Notes under the pieces: generated by a model
Told to the model about the DNA's origin: nothing
Databases searched by the model: none
Seen by the model: the letters and a program-made list of their open reading frames with translations, nothing else
NCBI RefSeq assembly: GCF_000237925.1
Contig: NC_031497.1
Span: forward strand, 2,262,524 to 2,326,523
DNA from: Schistosoma mansoni
Taxonomy: Eukaryota; Platyhelminthes; Trematoda; Strigeidida; Schistosomatidae
Direction of reading: 5' to 3'
DNA: 64,000 bases
Program-made: the position numbers and the translations under genes
Shown: one piece after another, positions 11,401 through 23,400 of the stretch
Position numbering within the stretch: the stretch's first letter is position 1
Layout of the letters: every line of letters starts with the position of its first letter

Positions 11401-14400
11401 ATTTTAATTTTTTGCTTACCTGTTATATGACAACACAGTATATGACAATGGCTACTCCTGGTTTCGTCTCTATTTCATCTTTCTAATATGAGTTATTCAA
11501 GTATTCCATCCATATTTATCCAATATGGGTATCACGATTGGGCATCAAAACTCTCACAGAAATATAAAAGCTTTTAATTAAACAGTTGTGATAACAAAAA
11601 GTTGGCCACAGGTAAATGTAGTATATTTAAAGCAGAGATGGATGATGTCTATCAGTTGAATCAAGATTATTTATTATTATTTATCTGAAAACAAACCTAT
11701 TGGTACAGACGGGCATTAAATACATATGCGCCACACAATAACAATGAGAATGTGTAGATATAGAGAATGTAAAGTGCATATAAGAAAAAGGAGGGCAATA
11801 ACGAACATAAATTAGTATATGGAAGTGAATTAATAATAATCGGAGAAGCAGTTCAGTTAGCGAAAGTACGACCGGAAAGAATTCTTCCAGTTAAAGAAGT
11901 TTCAATTGTATGAAGAAAGCAAAATAAAATTAATACACGATAGCCACTGGCTTATATTCTGAGTCATATCTGATAACGTCTCAAGCCACTGTGTTGCACC
12001 ATCTCCAGGACCTCAACAAGAGAGTCATGAAAGTCCAAAACAGAAGTCAGTCCTATACAGCCTTCTTTCATACTACGACACCATGTCATACACTGGCTTC
12101 CTCTCCGCTTTTTCCAACCAGTCCTAGCGTCGGCAAATAATGCACTACGTGCTATTCTCTGAGACAGCATTCGTAGAACATGTCCAAGCCACCGAAATCG
12201 ATGTTTCAAGATAGTGAAACTAACTGGATTATAGTCGCTCTGCCCAAACACACGATGCCGAACCTCCACATTACTAACATGGTGTTGACACTGGATGTCA
12301 GCAATCGTTTGGAGACAACGATGGTCAAACACAGAGAGTCGCTTAACACATTCAACTCGGAGAGGCCCTGTTTCACAAGCATATAACAAAACTACTCTCA
12401 CCGAAGCGTTGTAGACCCGACCTTTTTCAGCCAGACTAAAATCGCGAAGGCGACAAAGATGGTCCAAATTGGCATGAGCCGCATAAGCCGGCTTTCACTA
12501 GACATGGATTGATCTCATCACTTATGCCGCCACCAGCACTTATGCAGCCACTCACTTAGATACACGAACTTCTCTTCTACTTCTACCTGCTCACTACCCA
12601 GGATGAGAGCAGGATCAGGGTCCAGTCAGTCTTGTACAAGTACTTTGAACTTGGAAGGTGCAAAGCACATACCATACCTATGGACACTAACCGCCAACTG
12701 ATTAAGTGCGGATTGCATGGATTGGGTATCATCGCACAGTAAAACAATATCATCCACATACTCAAATTCGTGAAGTCTTTCTCCAGGTAACAGATCAACA
12801 CTGCCATCGCCTACATCCATCAGAGCCGTTTCTAAAACATCATCGATGGCAAATTTGAATAGGAATTGTGAGATTAGGCAACCCCACCTAAACCCACTAC
12901 TTGAATGAAACAATGGAGAGAGATGGTTGTATCACCCAACTCTTGTTTGTATATAAGGCCTTCAAGGTGTTAATAAACTTCTCAGGCATACTCTTCTCCG
13001 ATAGAAAATGCCAGAGAAAAGTCATGTCCAACGAATTGAAGGCGGCCCTTATGTCAATAAGTACAACGATTGTTGGCGTGTAATAAGTATGGTGGTGTTC
13101 TAACACTTGTCGGAGGGTGAAGATATGATCAATACATCCTCGACCAGAACGGAAACCAGTCTGCTCTCTGTGAGTTAGTCTTTTTTGGGCTTTGAACTAC
13201 CTGTGATGTATGGCGGAAGCTAACAGTTTGGACGTAATCGGAAGTAGACTTATTCCCCGATACTTATTACAGAAACGACGTGAAGCCTTTTAAAGATAGG
13301 GACGACTATCGACTTTTTCATCCCATGATGTTAGAACACTTTCTAATTGTTAGACCTTTGTAAACAACTCAGTCAGTTCCGTAACCCGAAAGTCACCACT
13401 ATCTTTAAAGAGGGCCGGAGGTAATTCATCTAAGCCTTGTGATTCGTGACTCTTCAAGAGTTGGAGTTCATTGCGGACTTTCGCCTCGTTGGGTGAATCA
13501 GTCGCCACAGGCCATGGAGGGCAGGATAGTTTAATCGATGTTACCGGGGCAGCAGACCAGTTGAACTGCTCCTCGAAAAACTCTACTCATTGTCCAGGAC
13601 GTCGATAGATGTTAGTGATTGGCATCCCGTCACCTTCACAGAATGTTTTGCTCACATCAAACTTCTTGCTGCCAGTGGTTCGGATGAGTTGAAAGAGCTC
13701 CCAGCAGTTACCAAATGCAGCTGCTGCCTCCAACTCATTGGCACACTCCGACCACCAGGCTTCTTGGTCCTTACGCAAGCTTTGCCCGATTTCATTACGT
13801 AACAGTCGTCGTTCGTAGTCAAACTCACGGTCATCTGAAGTAGACCCACCGGCTTCAATGAGTTATAAGGAGCCTGAAGAAATCCAGTGCTTATAAGCGG
13901 GATGTTTCATGAAGCCGCAAGTAACTTTACTCGCCATTTTTATGGCGTCATGCAACTGCAACCAATGTTCATCTATACTTTTCGATGGGATGGTAGCTAG
14001 CCTTGAACCTAGTTCGGTTTGATATTTAGTTGCAACAGAAGCTGTGACCAATTTACTGACATCGATCAGTTGAGGACGATGAATTTGTTGCCCACTGAAA
14101 AGTAAGGAAAGATTAGCGCAAACAAGGGATCAGTGTTCAGATAGGTACTCCAAAAGGAGCCTCAGCCTTGTATACAACCACACCAGTGGTAGCTGATCGC
14201 GTTTCTCACTGTGACGGAAATTTCTAATCTAACAACACATGACCATCTGTTAATTTGGGTCCGTTCGATCAGTGCTGTTTCACTCTAGCGCTTAGTGCAA
14301 CACCAAAGCCAACAAAACCAGACGATGTCACAGGGTCCTCGGATAAACGCACGTAAAATGAGCCTTTCGAAGCGACAGATGAAGGGCGAATTTGTAATGC

Positions 14401-17400
14401 TTCACTAGAGTCTTGAATGCAGGTCTCGGATAGACAACAGACATCGATATTAAAACTTTCTAAATACATTACCAACCCTAGCTGATGTCCTATCTGCAAT
14501 AAAGTGCGAACGTTGAAGGGAGCTGGTTTGAATGGTATACCTTGTTTCGGAAAGACTGTTTCAGTTTTCGTATTCGGTAGTGGGATTCAATTTTCGACCA
14601 GTCAGTGACTGGAGACCATTTAGATGGGACAGGGTTTCCACTAAAGGCGATCTGCTGTGTAAGTTGAAAAAATAAGAATACACAAAGTGCGAATCGAAGA
14701 GAGTACATGGGTGAGTTAGTATATTAAAAAAAATCAAAATGGATGTGAACTGTCCAAATTTTAATTGAAGCAAGAATATAATTTCCAGTAGTATTTGTCA
14801 TTTGGTTTGTGTGTGGGCTGTGATACTTCTCGGTTGCCCAAACCGAAGCAGGTAGTTTTCTTGGAAGGCCTAGAGGTCTGGTCCACAAGGCAGTGGAAAA
14901 TCGTTAGGAAACATAGTCCTATAGTAGCTGGTGACTAACAATTGGTTCATACGCCGTTTGTCTCTTCAGGATCCTGGAGCCCATGTGCACCGTTGGTTTG
15001 GGATCAGGGCTTTACAATAATCCTAGGCGGACCCTCCATTTTCACCAGCCCGGTTAAAGCACTGGACATTCTCTTTTCGTTCTCCCAATTTCGTAAACAA
15101 CAGTAACACCGCGAACAGGCAGTGAGTAGGACTTCCCTGTCAGTGGCTGGATATGCGTGGCCATGTGAGAACATTTTGAGAGGGAAAGTGAACTCTCGCC
15201 ACCCTTGACTGCACCAGGGCATTCGGGGCCAGAACGTACGTTTCATCTTATTTGTGACCCATCAACTGGATGCACAGTTGGATTCAAACAACCAATACAA
15301 AAATGAATTGAAGTATATTTAACTTACTATCATTTCAATTCACTTGGTATTGTTTGTTTGGATCTTCCCATCGATGTGTTTCGGACTGCAACTGGTCAGT
15401 CTCTAATTGGCATATGTGCATACTGTGCGTATTGCCTCGATATACCTTAATTCACAAGCATGGTAAGCAGAGATCATTTCACTTTTTTCCGTTTTAATGT
15501 ATAAGAGTTTCTGAAATATTTCCAAATCATATGTGTATATATTTACTTAGTAAATTTCATCAGTTCAGATAAATGATAGTATTTTATTCTAACTGTCTCA
15601 GTTAGGGATTTTGACGACTACCTGCATATTAGTACATGAAGTTCCTCATGAAATGGCTGATTTTGTAATTTTACTCCGAAGTGGGTTCAGTCGGTGGGAA
15701 GCTGCCAAAGCTCAAGTAAGTCAAGATTTTCGACAACTTTTATGTGTCGTTCAAATACAAATTTCTTATGGTTTCTCATTCGAGTTAATTATCAGTTATT
15801 CCAACTGGCTTCTGTTTGTCACGTAATTCGTTGTTGACTAACGAATAGACTCTCACTCACTACAAGACAAAGGATTAGTTCTAGTTGTTTCGACTCTTCC
15901 TAACAGTGAAGTAAATAATATTGCTTACAAAAGAAAATGAATTATTAAAATGAAATGGGAACTTATTGGGCTCTTATAATAAAAGCGAAAGAGTAATTGA
16001 CATACGTCATAAAAACTGAATGAGAACTTTAGGATTTCACAAAACTTTAATAACTGGTTATTTTATGTGAGCACTTCAAAGTTCCACTCTATTGATATTA
16101 TATTCGAAATATCCTTACACTACGTAACCAACATCTTCACAGTTGTCCAATATCAGATCAAAATATTTAGGTAGAACTAACAGAATCACTATTCCAAAAT
16201 TTTAATGTAATTGTAAAACCTTTCAAAATTGTTCTTTATAATATTAAATGAATACAATTTATTATTAACTCTTAAGATTATGATCATGTTTGTTTTCAAT
16301 CAAACGATTCAGAGACTAGTTCAACCCTCGGTTACTTGTAAAGATTGTCCAATTCAGTTCTAGCTTACCTTTTGGAATGAATTCAAGATACTCACAATTT
16401 TAATCATTAACATTCAGAGGTGTTTAAGGACTTTATTGCAATCTTATTACTGCTGTGCTATACTCCAGGCTTCCTAAAAGGTAACTACAGTTAACTCAAA
16501 ACAATTATGCGGATCATCTATTTTCAGTTACCTTACCCAAAACCGTTTTTCAACATAAGGAGTGAGTAAGAAAAACAAATAGTAATCAAGTAATAGGATG
16601 GCTAAAGAGAAAGCTAAATTTTTTCCATTCAAGTGACATCATCTGACCATTTATGACCTATTACATATGGTCACAGACACCATGCAACTAATTGCTTTAA
16701 AATATGTCCAGTTATGTTTCAAGTCAAGCTCAATCGGGATCTTGTTGCAGTTTTTTTTCTATACTGTTGAAACAATGAAGTGTATTTTTTAATATGATAC
16801 TGGACAAATATTGTCTTAACCCACATATTGCCACCCGCAGTTAAACAAAATGTAAAACCATGAAGCATCTTCCTTTTTCGTTATATTTGAGTCCATGAAA
16901 TTTATCCTGTTTTGAACTTCATGCCAGCGTGTGGATTTTAAATCTGGATGAACTAAACTGATGTACTCAATTAACTGACCAGCATGATCTCTGTTATTAC
17001 ACATGATGAAATCTTCATTATACATAGAGCTAAACTAAATTGACTGATACTATGAGTAAATTTGATCATTCAGATGTTTATGTCAGTTTATAAACACAGC
17101 ATAGCACAGTGAGAAAAATGGTAGTTTAGTATACCCAAAATATTTGTATTACCTTATTCAAGTTATGTATTTTAACTCTCAGGTTCTCATAATCATTTCA
17201 TGTACCACAGCCAGCGCCAACTCTAAATAGAAGTGGTCTTTTTAAAATTTTTCCTAAGATGCTAGATCAGTTACTTCTGATGCTCTAAATTGTGATACAT
17301 GATTCGACTCAAAAATACAGGCCTACCTATATCCATGTTAATCTGAAGTAATCTTTGTGTTAATTGTAAGTTTTGAATTTAAGTGTTTATCGGTATTTTC

Positions 17401-20400
17401 AGGATTATGTATGTTAGATCAGTATAGCTAGTTGATTAACCGAATTAAACGTGAAGGGTTATTTTAATCCTTCAATAAATAATTCCTGTCATTATTTTCT
17501 TTCTTGACAAAAATGTATCTGTGGCTCATTGGCTTAAGGAGTTTACACAATTGTGTTACACATTTGAACTACGCTACACTTAGTTTATTATAGGTAGTCG
17601 TTAATTTCTCCAATCCCTCCACACAAAAAGTGTTTCAAGATTTGAGTACAAAAACATATGGGTCGCTATATAGTTTTAGTAGCTTATTCTTTAAAAAAAA
17701 CTAACTTGCTAATAAATACTTTATAAACTAACGTTTTTTGTTTCAGTTAGCTACAGCATCTGGATCCACTTTGGGCGCCATCCTAACACTTTGTGCTAAT
17801 GCTTCAGTAACCGGTAAGTAATAATGCAACCAGAAAAATTCACTAAATTGTAATTATTTTTTTTAACTTATCTTGACTCCCAGAGATAGTCTGGAAGTAA
17901 TCTGTAATTCCTCTACACCATTTACAATTTATGATACTTTTATACTTCATTTATTCAATAACTGCTCCACGACGAAAATTCATCAAAATGATATAATCAA
18001 CAGATTCTGACCCCCAACGTTTTTTATGACTCGTTTTCTGACATTCTGAATATTTTGTCTGTCAAGATTTCGTTGAGCTTACTTGTTTGTAATTTTGACT
18101 CACTGAGAAAATAAATGAATGATAACATAGGAAAGCGAATATAATTTTCTATTTTTAGTCTACTTAAAGAGTTATCATTTTGACTTTAACTATTGATGAA
18201 GAACTGTCTTCTCCAACTTTTCATATCTTTTAGTTGAGACTATTTACTAGTTTGATAATGACTAATTATTAATTCACTGCCAAATGTTTAGTAGTCTACT
18301 TGTAAATATTCAGTGAATATTTCACTTTTTAATACAATCACATTTTACGAATCATATAGTTTAGAATTCTAATTAAGGATACATTATTAATTATTAGTCT
18401 ATATGTTTGAATTTTATCCATTAGATTACAACTTAGGCCTTTCTCATCTATTCCAGTCTGAAGAGCTGACAAATATCACTGGTGTTCACATTAATTGGTT
18501 TAACTCAGTATCTTGCGAACTACAAAACATCTAAACGAAATAGTCTATACAATTGAATATGTAACTAAATTATGATATTCACAGACAACATTGTAGTGAA
18601 CAAGAACACGGGTGGGGGCAATCGAATGTATTTGAGCGCAAATTACAGACTATCTCACTAAATTCTGATGACTATACAGTAAATAGTTAATTTGTAAAAC
18701 AACGATCAATTGTCTCAATCTCAACTGTTTCTTCTGCAAATATCAGTCCGTCTTCTCTGATTTTATTGTTCATGCATTTTCGTACCGATTGCGCTTCGTT
18801 CCCATTCTTTCCTTATCGATCTTCTGCCAAAATACATTCTATGTCTGACCATCACCATATGTTACTTGCCCCCAAATGCCCTGGTACGACCGAGAGTGGG
18901 GAGAGTCCGCTCTCCCTCTCGAAATGCTCTCACATGGCCACGCATATATAGCCTCTTCCAGGGAAGTCCTACTCACTGCCTTCTCGTGGTGTTACTGTTT
19001 ACGAAATTCAGAGGACGAAAAGTGAATGTTCGGCGCTTTAACCGGGTTGTTGGACACGGAGGGTTCACCCAGGGGAGTTGGAAAACCCTGATTCCAAACC
19101 AATGGTGCACATGGGCTCCTGAATCCTGAGTGAACAAATGGCGTATGAACCAATCGTTGGTCACCGGCTACCATGGGACGGCATCTCCTTACGATGCTCC
19201 ACTGCCTTGTGGACTAGACCTTCAGGTCAAAGGCTGCAGGTGTGGCCCCCTAAGAAAACCACGTGCTTCAGTCTGGGCACCTGGGCAGTATCACAGCCCT
19301 CACACAAATCAAATGAGATTTGTGAGGCGCATATGTATCTGGTGCTTCCTTGTACCAATATTTATGTGTTTAAATAAATAAATAATATACTACTTATGTA
19401 GATACAAGTAGACCACGCCACATCCGAATTCTAAAAATCAAGACATTTCAGTGTCATTACATTTACTGAGCTCGATAGTTCAATCGTAAAGTTTTCATTG
19501 TTTTATTAGAAAGTATCAACTTAAAAAGATATGTTTATGTTGATAACATTGTGAAGTGATGAAAACGAGAACTTCATGATTGCACTACTTTGCTCAAATA
19601 TTAAAAATCACCAGAAACTTCGTACCAACTTTTTTTACCAACTAGAGATCAAATAGTGTAATACAACATAAATTAAATCAATTATTCCTAATAATTCCTC
19701 CCTTCTCTTAGTCTATTCTGGACAATGAGAAAAACTTTCTGTTATATCGAGTGCAGTGTGTGCGTGCCCTGTTTGATATATGAACGTGCTGATCCCCGCC
19801 AATCAGAGAGGAGCGAATTATCGATCAGAGCTATGATACACAAAAGCCGTACGAGCAGTCTTGAGTACTTATCAGTCCTGCTTTCTGCCTAGCCCAGCCA
19901 GTTTAGTCCAGAACCGACTCTGTGGTATGAATCATAATATTTCAACCATACTGGGTTTATATACCAAACAAACTGACCACATCGTACCAATAAAATAGAA
20001 AATAACATCTGTACAAGGTTTAGCCAAAAGTGGCTTTGAAGAGGGGGAACAGTAATTAATGAACTAGGGATAACTCAAGAACGGCAAATCGTATAATTAT
20101 AATCTATAGGTCAAAATAAAGCTTATGATAAGAGGAACACGAATATGAATAGTTTAGTTACTTAGCAATTATATAATAGGAAATATACGTATCATATTGG
20201 TCCATAAATAGTCCTCAGAGTTAGCATTCATAAATCTCCCCACAAGATATAACACTTTCTGTTTAAATTGCATTTGAAGAAAGCTACCTTAAGATATGTA
20301 ATATACATGTACAGTAAATTTGTTTGATAAATTTTTTATATAAATTGAATGAATTCAATGTAACGTTTTATTTGAAATTTCTCAATTCCAATCTATATTA

Positions 20401-23400
20401 TATAAACAATATACATCTATTTATGATAAATGAATGAAATATCCAGTTTTTATGATTGTTATTGTTAATAATAGTAATGCTAGACTTGATTATTGTTACA
20501 TATTACATACATAAATGAAATAATCTATAAAGTATATAAAGACCATATTCTATAGGTTATTAATATACGTACACGCATATATACCAGTTACAATAATAAT
20601 AATAACAGCCAAAATTAAGTATCCTTTTTAGATCGTTGACTGTGATTAGCTTAATGATACTTGAGTATGCTAAATAAACTGTTGTTGTATTTAATGTTTA
20701 TATTTATGTTGTGTATGATAGAAAAAATAATATTATTTTATAGTTTTTATGTAAATTTAACTATTTATTATAAGTACGGTTTCAAGCAAAGTTGGATGTT
20801 GACTAATAATGGTATCCAAAATGCATATTTCGTTTTATTATGGGTTCGTCAGCTAGAGGTACCTGTCACGTTCCAGTATTGATGTTCACACAGGGACTCG
20901 TACCCATTATCTTTCGCTTCCAACGAACAACGTCTTATGTACTTAGTTACCGAGTTTAGATAGTCACTAGCTTGTTCAACGAGTAATCATTTTAACTTAA
21001 TTTGTATTGGTTGTTCGAATCTTCTCATAAATGTTATGGAGTGCAATTGATCAGTCTTGATCATACTTAATGACAATATCGTTGCAATCCGTAGAGGATG
21101 CACATATCCTAAACGAGACCGATCTATTACAATCCATAACATCAATGGGATTATTCAAATAACTGATATAAACAAATTGTGAATTCAATTATTTTTGAAA
21201 GTTGTATTTAAAATGATCTCAGCTATTGAAGTCGTAATAACTTCAACATATCGTCCAGCAAACTTGTCTGAACTTCTTCAGGGTAATAATCGAACTATTC
21301 GTTCAAAGTATGATGAATATTCGGACTTTATATATATATTAGTGTAACTGTATGGAACTTAAAAATATTGATATTGCATCACAGAAAATTGCAGTGAATT
21401 ATCATTAATTCTGTATTTTTATCCTGAGAACTTAATAAAGTGACACGCAGACATATTAAAGAAGAACCTGGCACAAATAATGCCCATGTTCAAGATATAA
21501 TAAATCTGAGGTACCTAAAACTCCCATACACAATTGAAGCAAATATCCTTGTGCAAAAAGTAACCACCAATTAAGATTATTTATATATATTATTACAGTT
21601 TAAATGAAAAAATAACTATGATTTATTTTAATTCATTTTCGTATTAGTTGTTTGAATCTTTCCATTGGTGTTTTGGATTGCCAAAGATACATTTTATTTA
21701 TCGAAAGGTATATTTTATTGTTTAAGTAAACTAGGAAACAAAGATTCCACAGGTCCCTTATTGAGTTTGATTTCGAAACATAACTGGAGTCAACTCAAAG
21801 CAATTAGTAGCATGATCTCTTTGACCAAATATAATAGGTCATAATTGGTTAGATGATATCACTCTGATGGAAAAATCTAGCTTTCTCCTACGCCATCTCA
21901 TTATTTGACTTCTCTTTGTCTTTTTCACTCACTCCGAGGTAATAAACAACAATGTCTGTAGTGATCATATAAATTCTGTACGTAAAATGTTCTCAAATCA
22001 CCGAAACCAGTGTTTTGAAGTACTTTCACCGAATAAATATTGATTCCGATAAGCTGAAACACTTTTTGTTGTACCTTAGAACTATTTCCCCGATGTAGTG
22101 TCCAGATTAGGCGATCTCTTATGGGACAACTACATCTGAACATCTACAGTTTTGAAAGTATAGATTTCACATTCACTTGAAAGCACCTCCTGCACAACAT
22201 TTTTGTAACCTAGCTAACATAGTGATAATACTACAGATTAACACAACTCTTTCAGATTTATAGTACAAAGAATTTTATTTCACTAGTCATACCATCACAA
22301 TTACCTATTTTCAACGACTTCTTCAAAAATGCCCACAGGTTCCGAATACTATTAATCTTGTCGTAATTTGACCAACCAATTGTAGTACTGATATCAAGCA
22401 GAATAAGTGCTATTTAATTTGCTTATTTGTCATTTCATATTTTAATGAAGTTTTCCGGATACTTTAGGTTGAAAAGTCCCTTTCATTGTCACAGGTTTCA
22501 GATTTTTTTAGACAATTCAACTAACTAACGCGTCCTTATCCGATCTCTGCTTGTTCTTTATACATTTATATAAGCGTGATGTTGTTACTTTTGCTAACCA
22601 AATGAATTTCTCTCTAATATATATTCATGAAGCATCAGAAAATGCTTAGTTTATTAGCTTTTTACAATATTTCAACATTAATAATAAAATATAATAACTT
22701 TATTTGTGTTTAGCAACTAAATCATCCTAAATAGTACAGGTTTCCGTGTATAATTTTTAGAAGTGTCATAGCATCTAGGTTTCATTATTGTTGGTGATCA
22801 TCATAAATACTTGTGTAGATTAGGTTTCTACCTGCACAGCGAAAACATAGCAGTATATTAATTGTTGAGCTACCTTTTATACTTCTGCCATTGTACTCAA
22901 ATTTATTTTATATACATCAGTAAGCTTATTAAAAATACTAAAAACTATAAACATTATCTACATCTGATAACTGAGACAAATAATTCAAAAGTTGAAAAAA
23001 GGTTTCTTTATTTTCCCCTTATTTCTATCCTAATTTGTACTTTTCCGATATATTCCATATGTACTGTACGTTAGTGATACTGATGCGAAACGCTGAACCA
23101 CGGTTGCTTAGTTCATGTCTATGATCCAACATACTGGCTATATAATATAAACCAACTGTTTATCTGCTTATACCTCAGTCTATTTATTTCTTTAAAATTT
23201 TACATAATGTGATTTTCTACAACCTTATAGGTTGTACAACGAAATGGATACTTCCTTTTACTGCCGGTGGTTTTCTATACATTGCATTGGTTTCTCTTCT
23301 ACCTGATATTTTAAAAGAATTATCATTTAAGTAAGTTATAGAAACTTTATAATTTGTTATAAAATGTTAAATTTTGCATATTTTCAAATAATGTTTATAT

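Larger units (their letters stand above)
11690..14700 (-). mobile_element. Decayed RTE-clade element (second family, RTE-2) in intron 4
   Basis: The minus strand runs from about 14,700 (5' part) to about 11,690 (3' end). Endonuclease remains lie at 14,269-14,499 ([24 protein letters not shown]). The linker is near 13,400-13,860 ([26 protein letters not shown]). RT words include [18 protein letters not shown] near 13,140, [13 protein letters not shown] near 13,050, [19 protein letters not shown] near 12,860 and [10 protein letters not shown] near 12,740. The C-terminal tail at 11,964-12,467 has [16 protein letters not shown] and RWLGHVLRM. Many stops and shifts make it inactive. Its last 60 bases match the 3' end of the family B repeats. 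Confidence 0.8.

Noticed and set aside
16816-17025. 69-codon open frame on minus in intron 5
   Set aside because: It has an ATG and reads like a protein, but no family is recognised and no partner exon is visible.
18866-19381. Overlapping open frames in family B copies
   Set aside because: The same frames recur in several copies with different breaks, as expected for a non-coding repeat.
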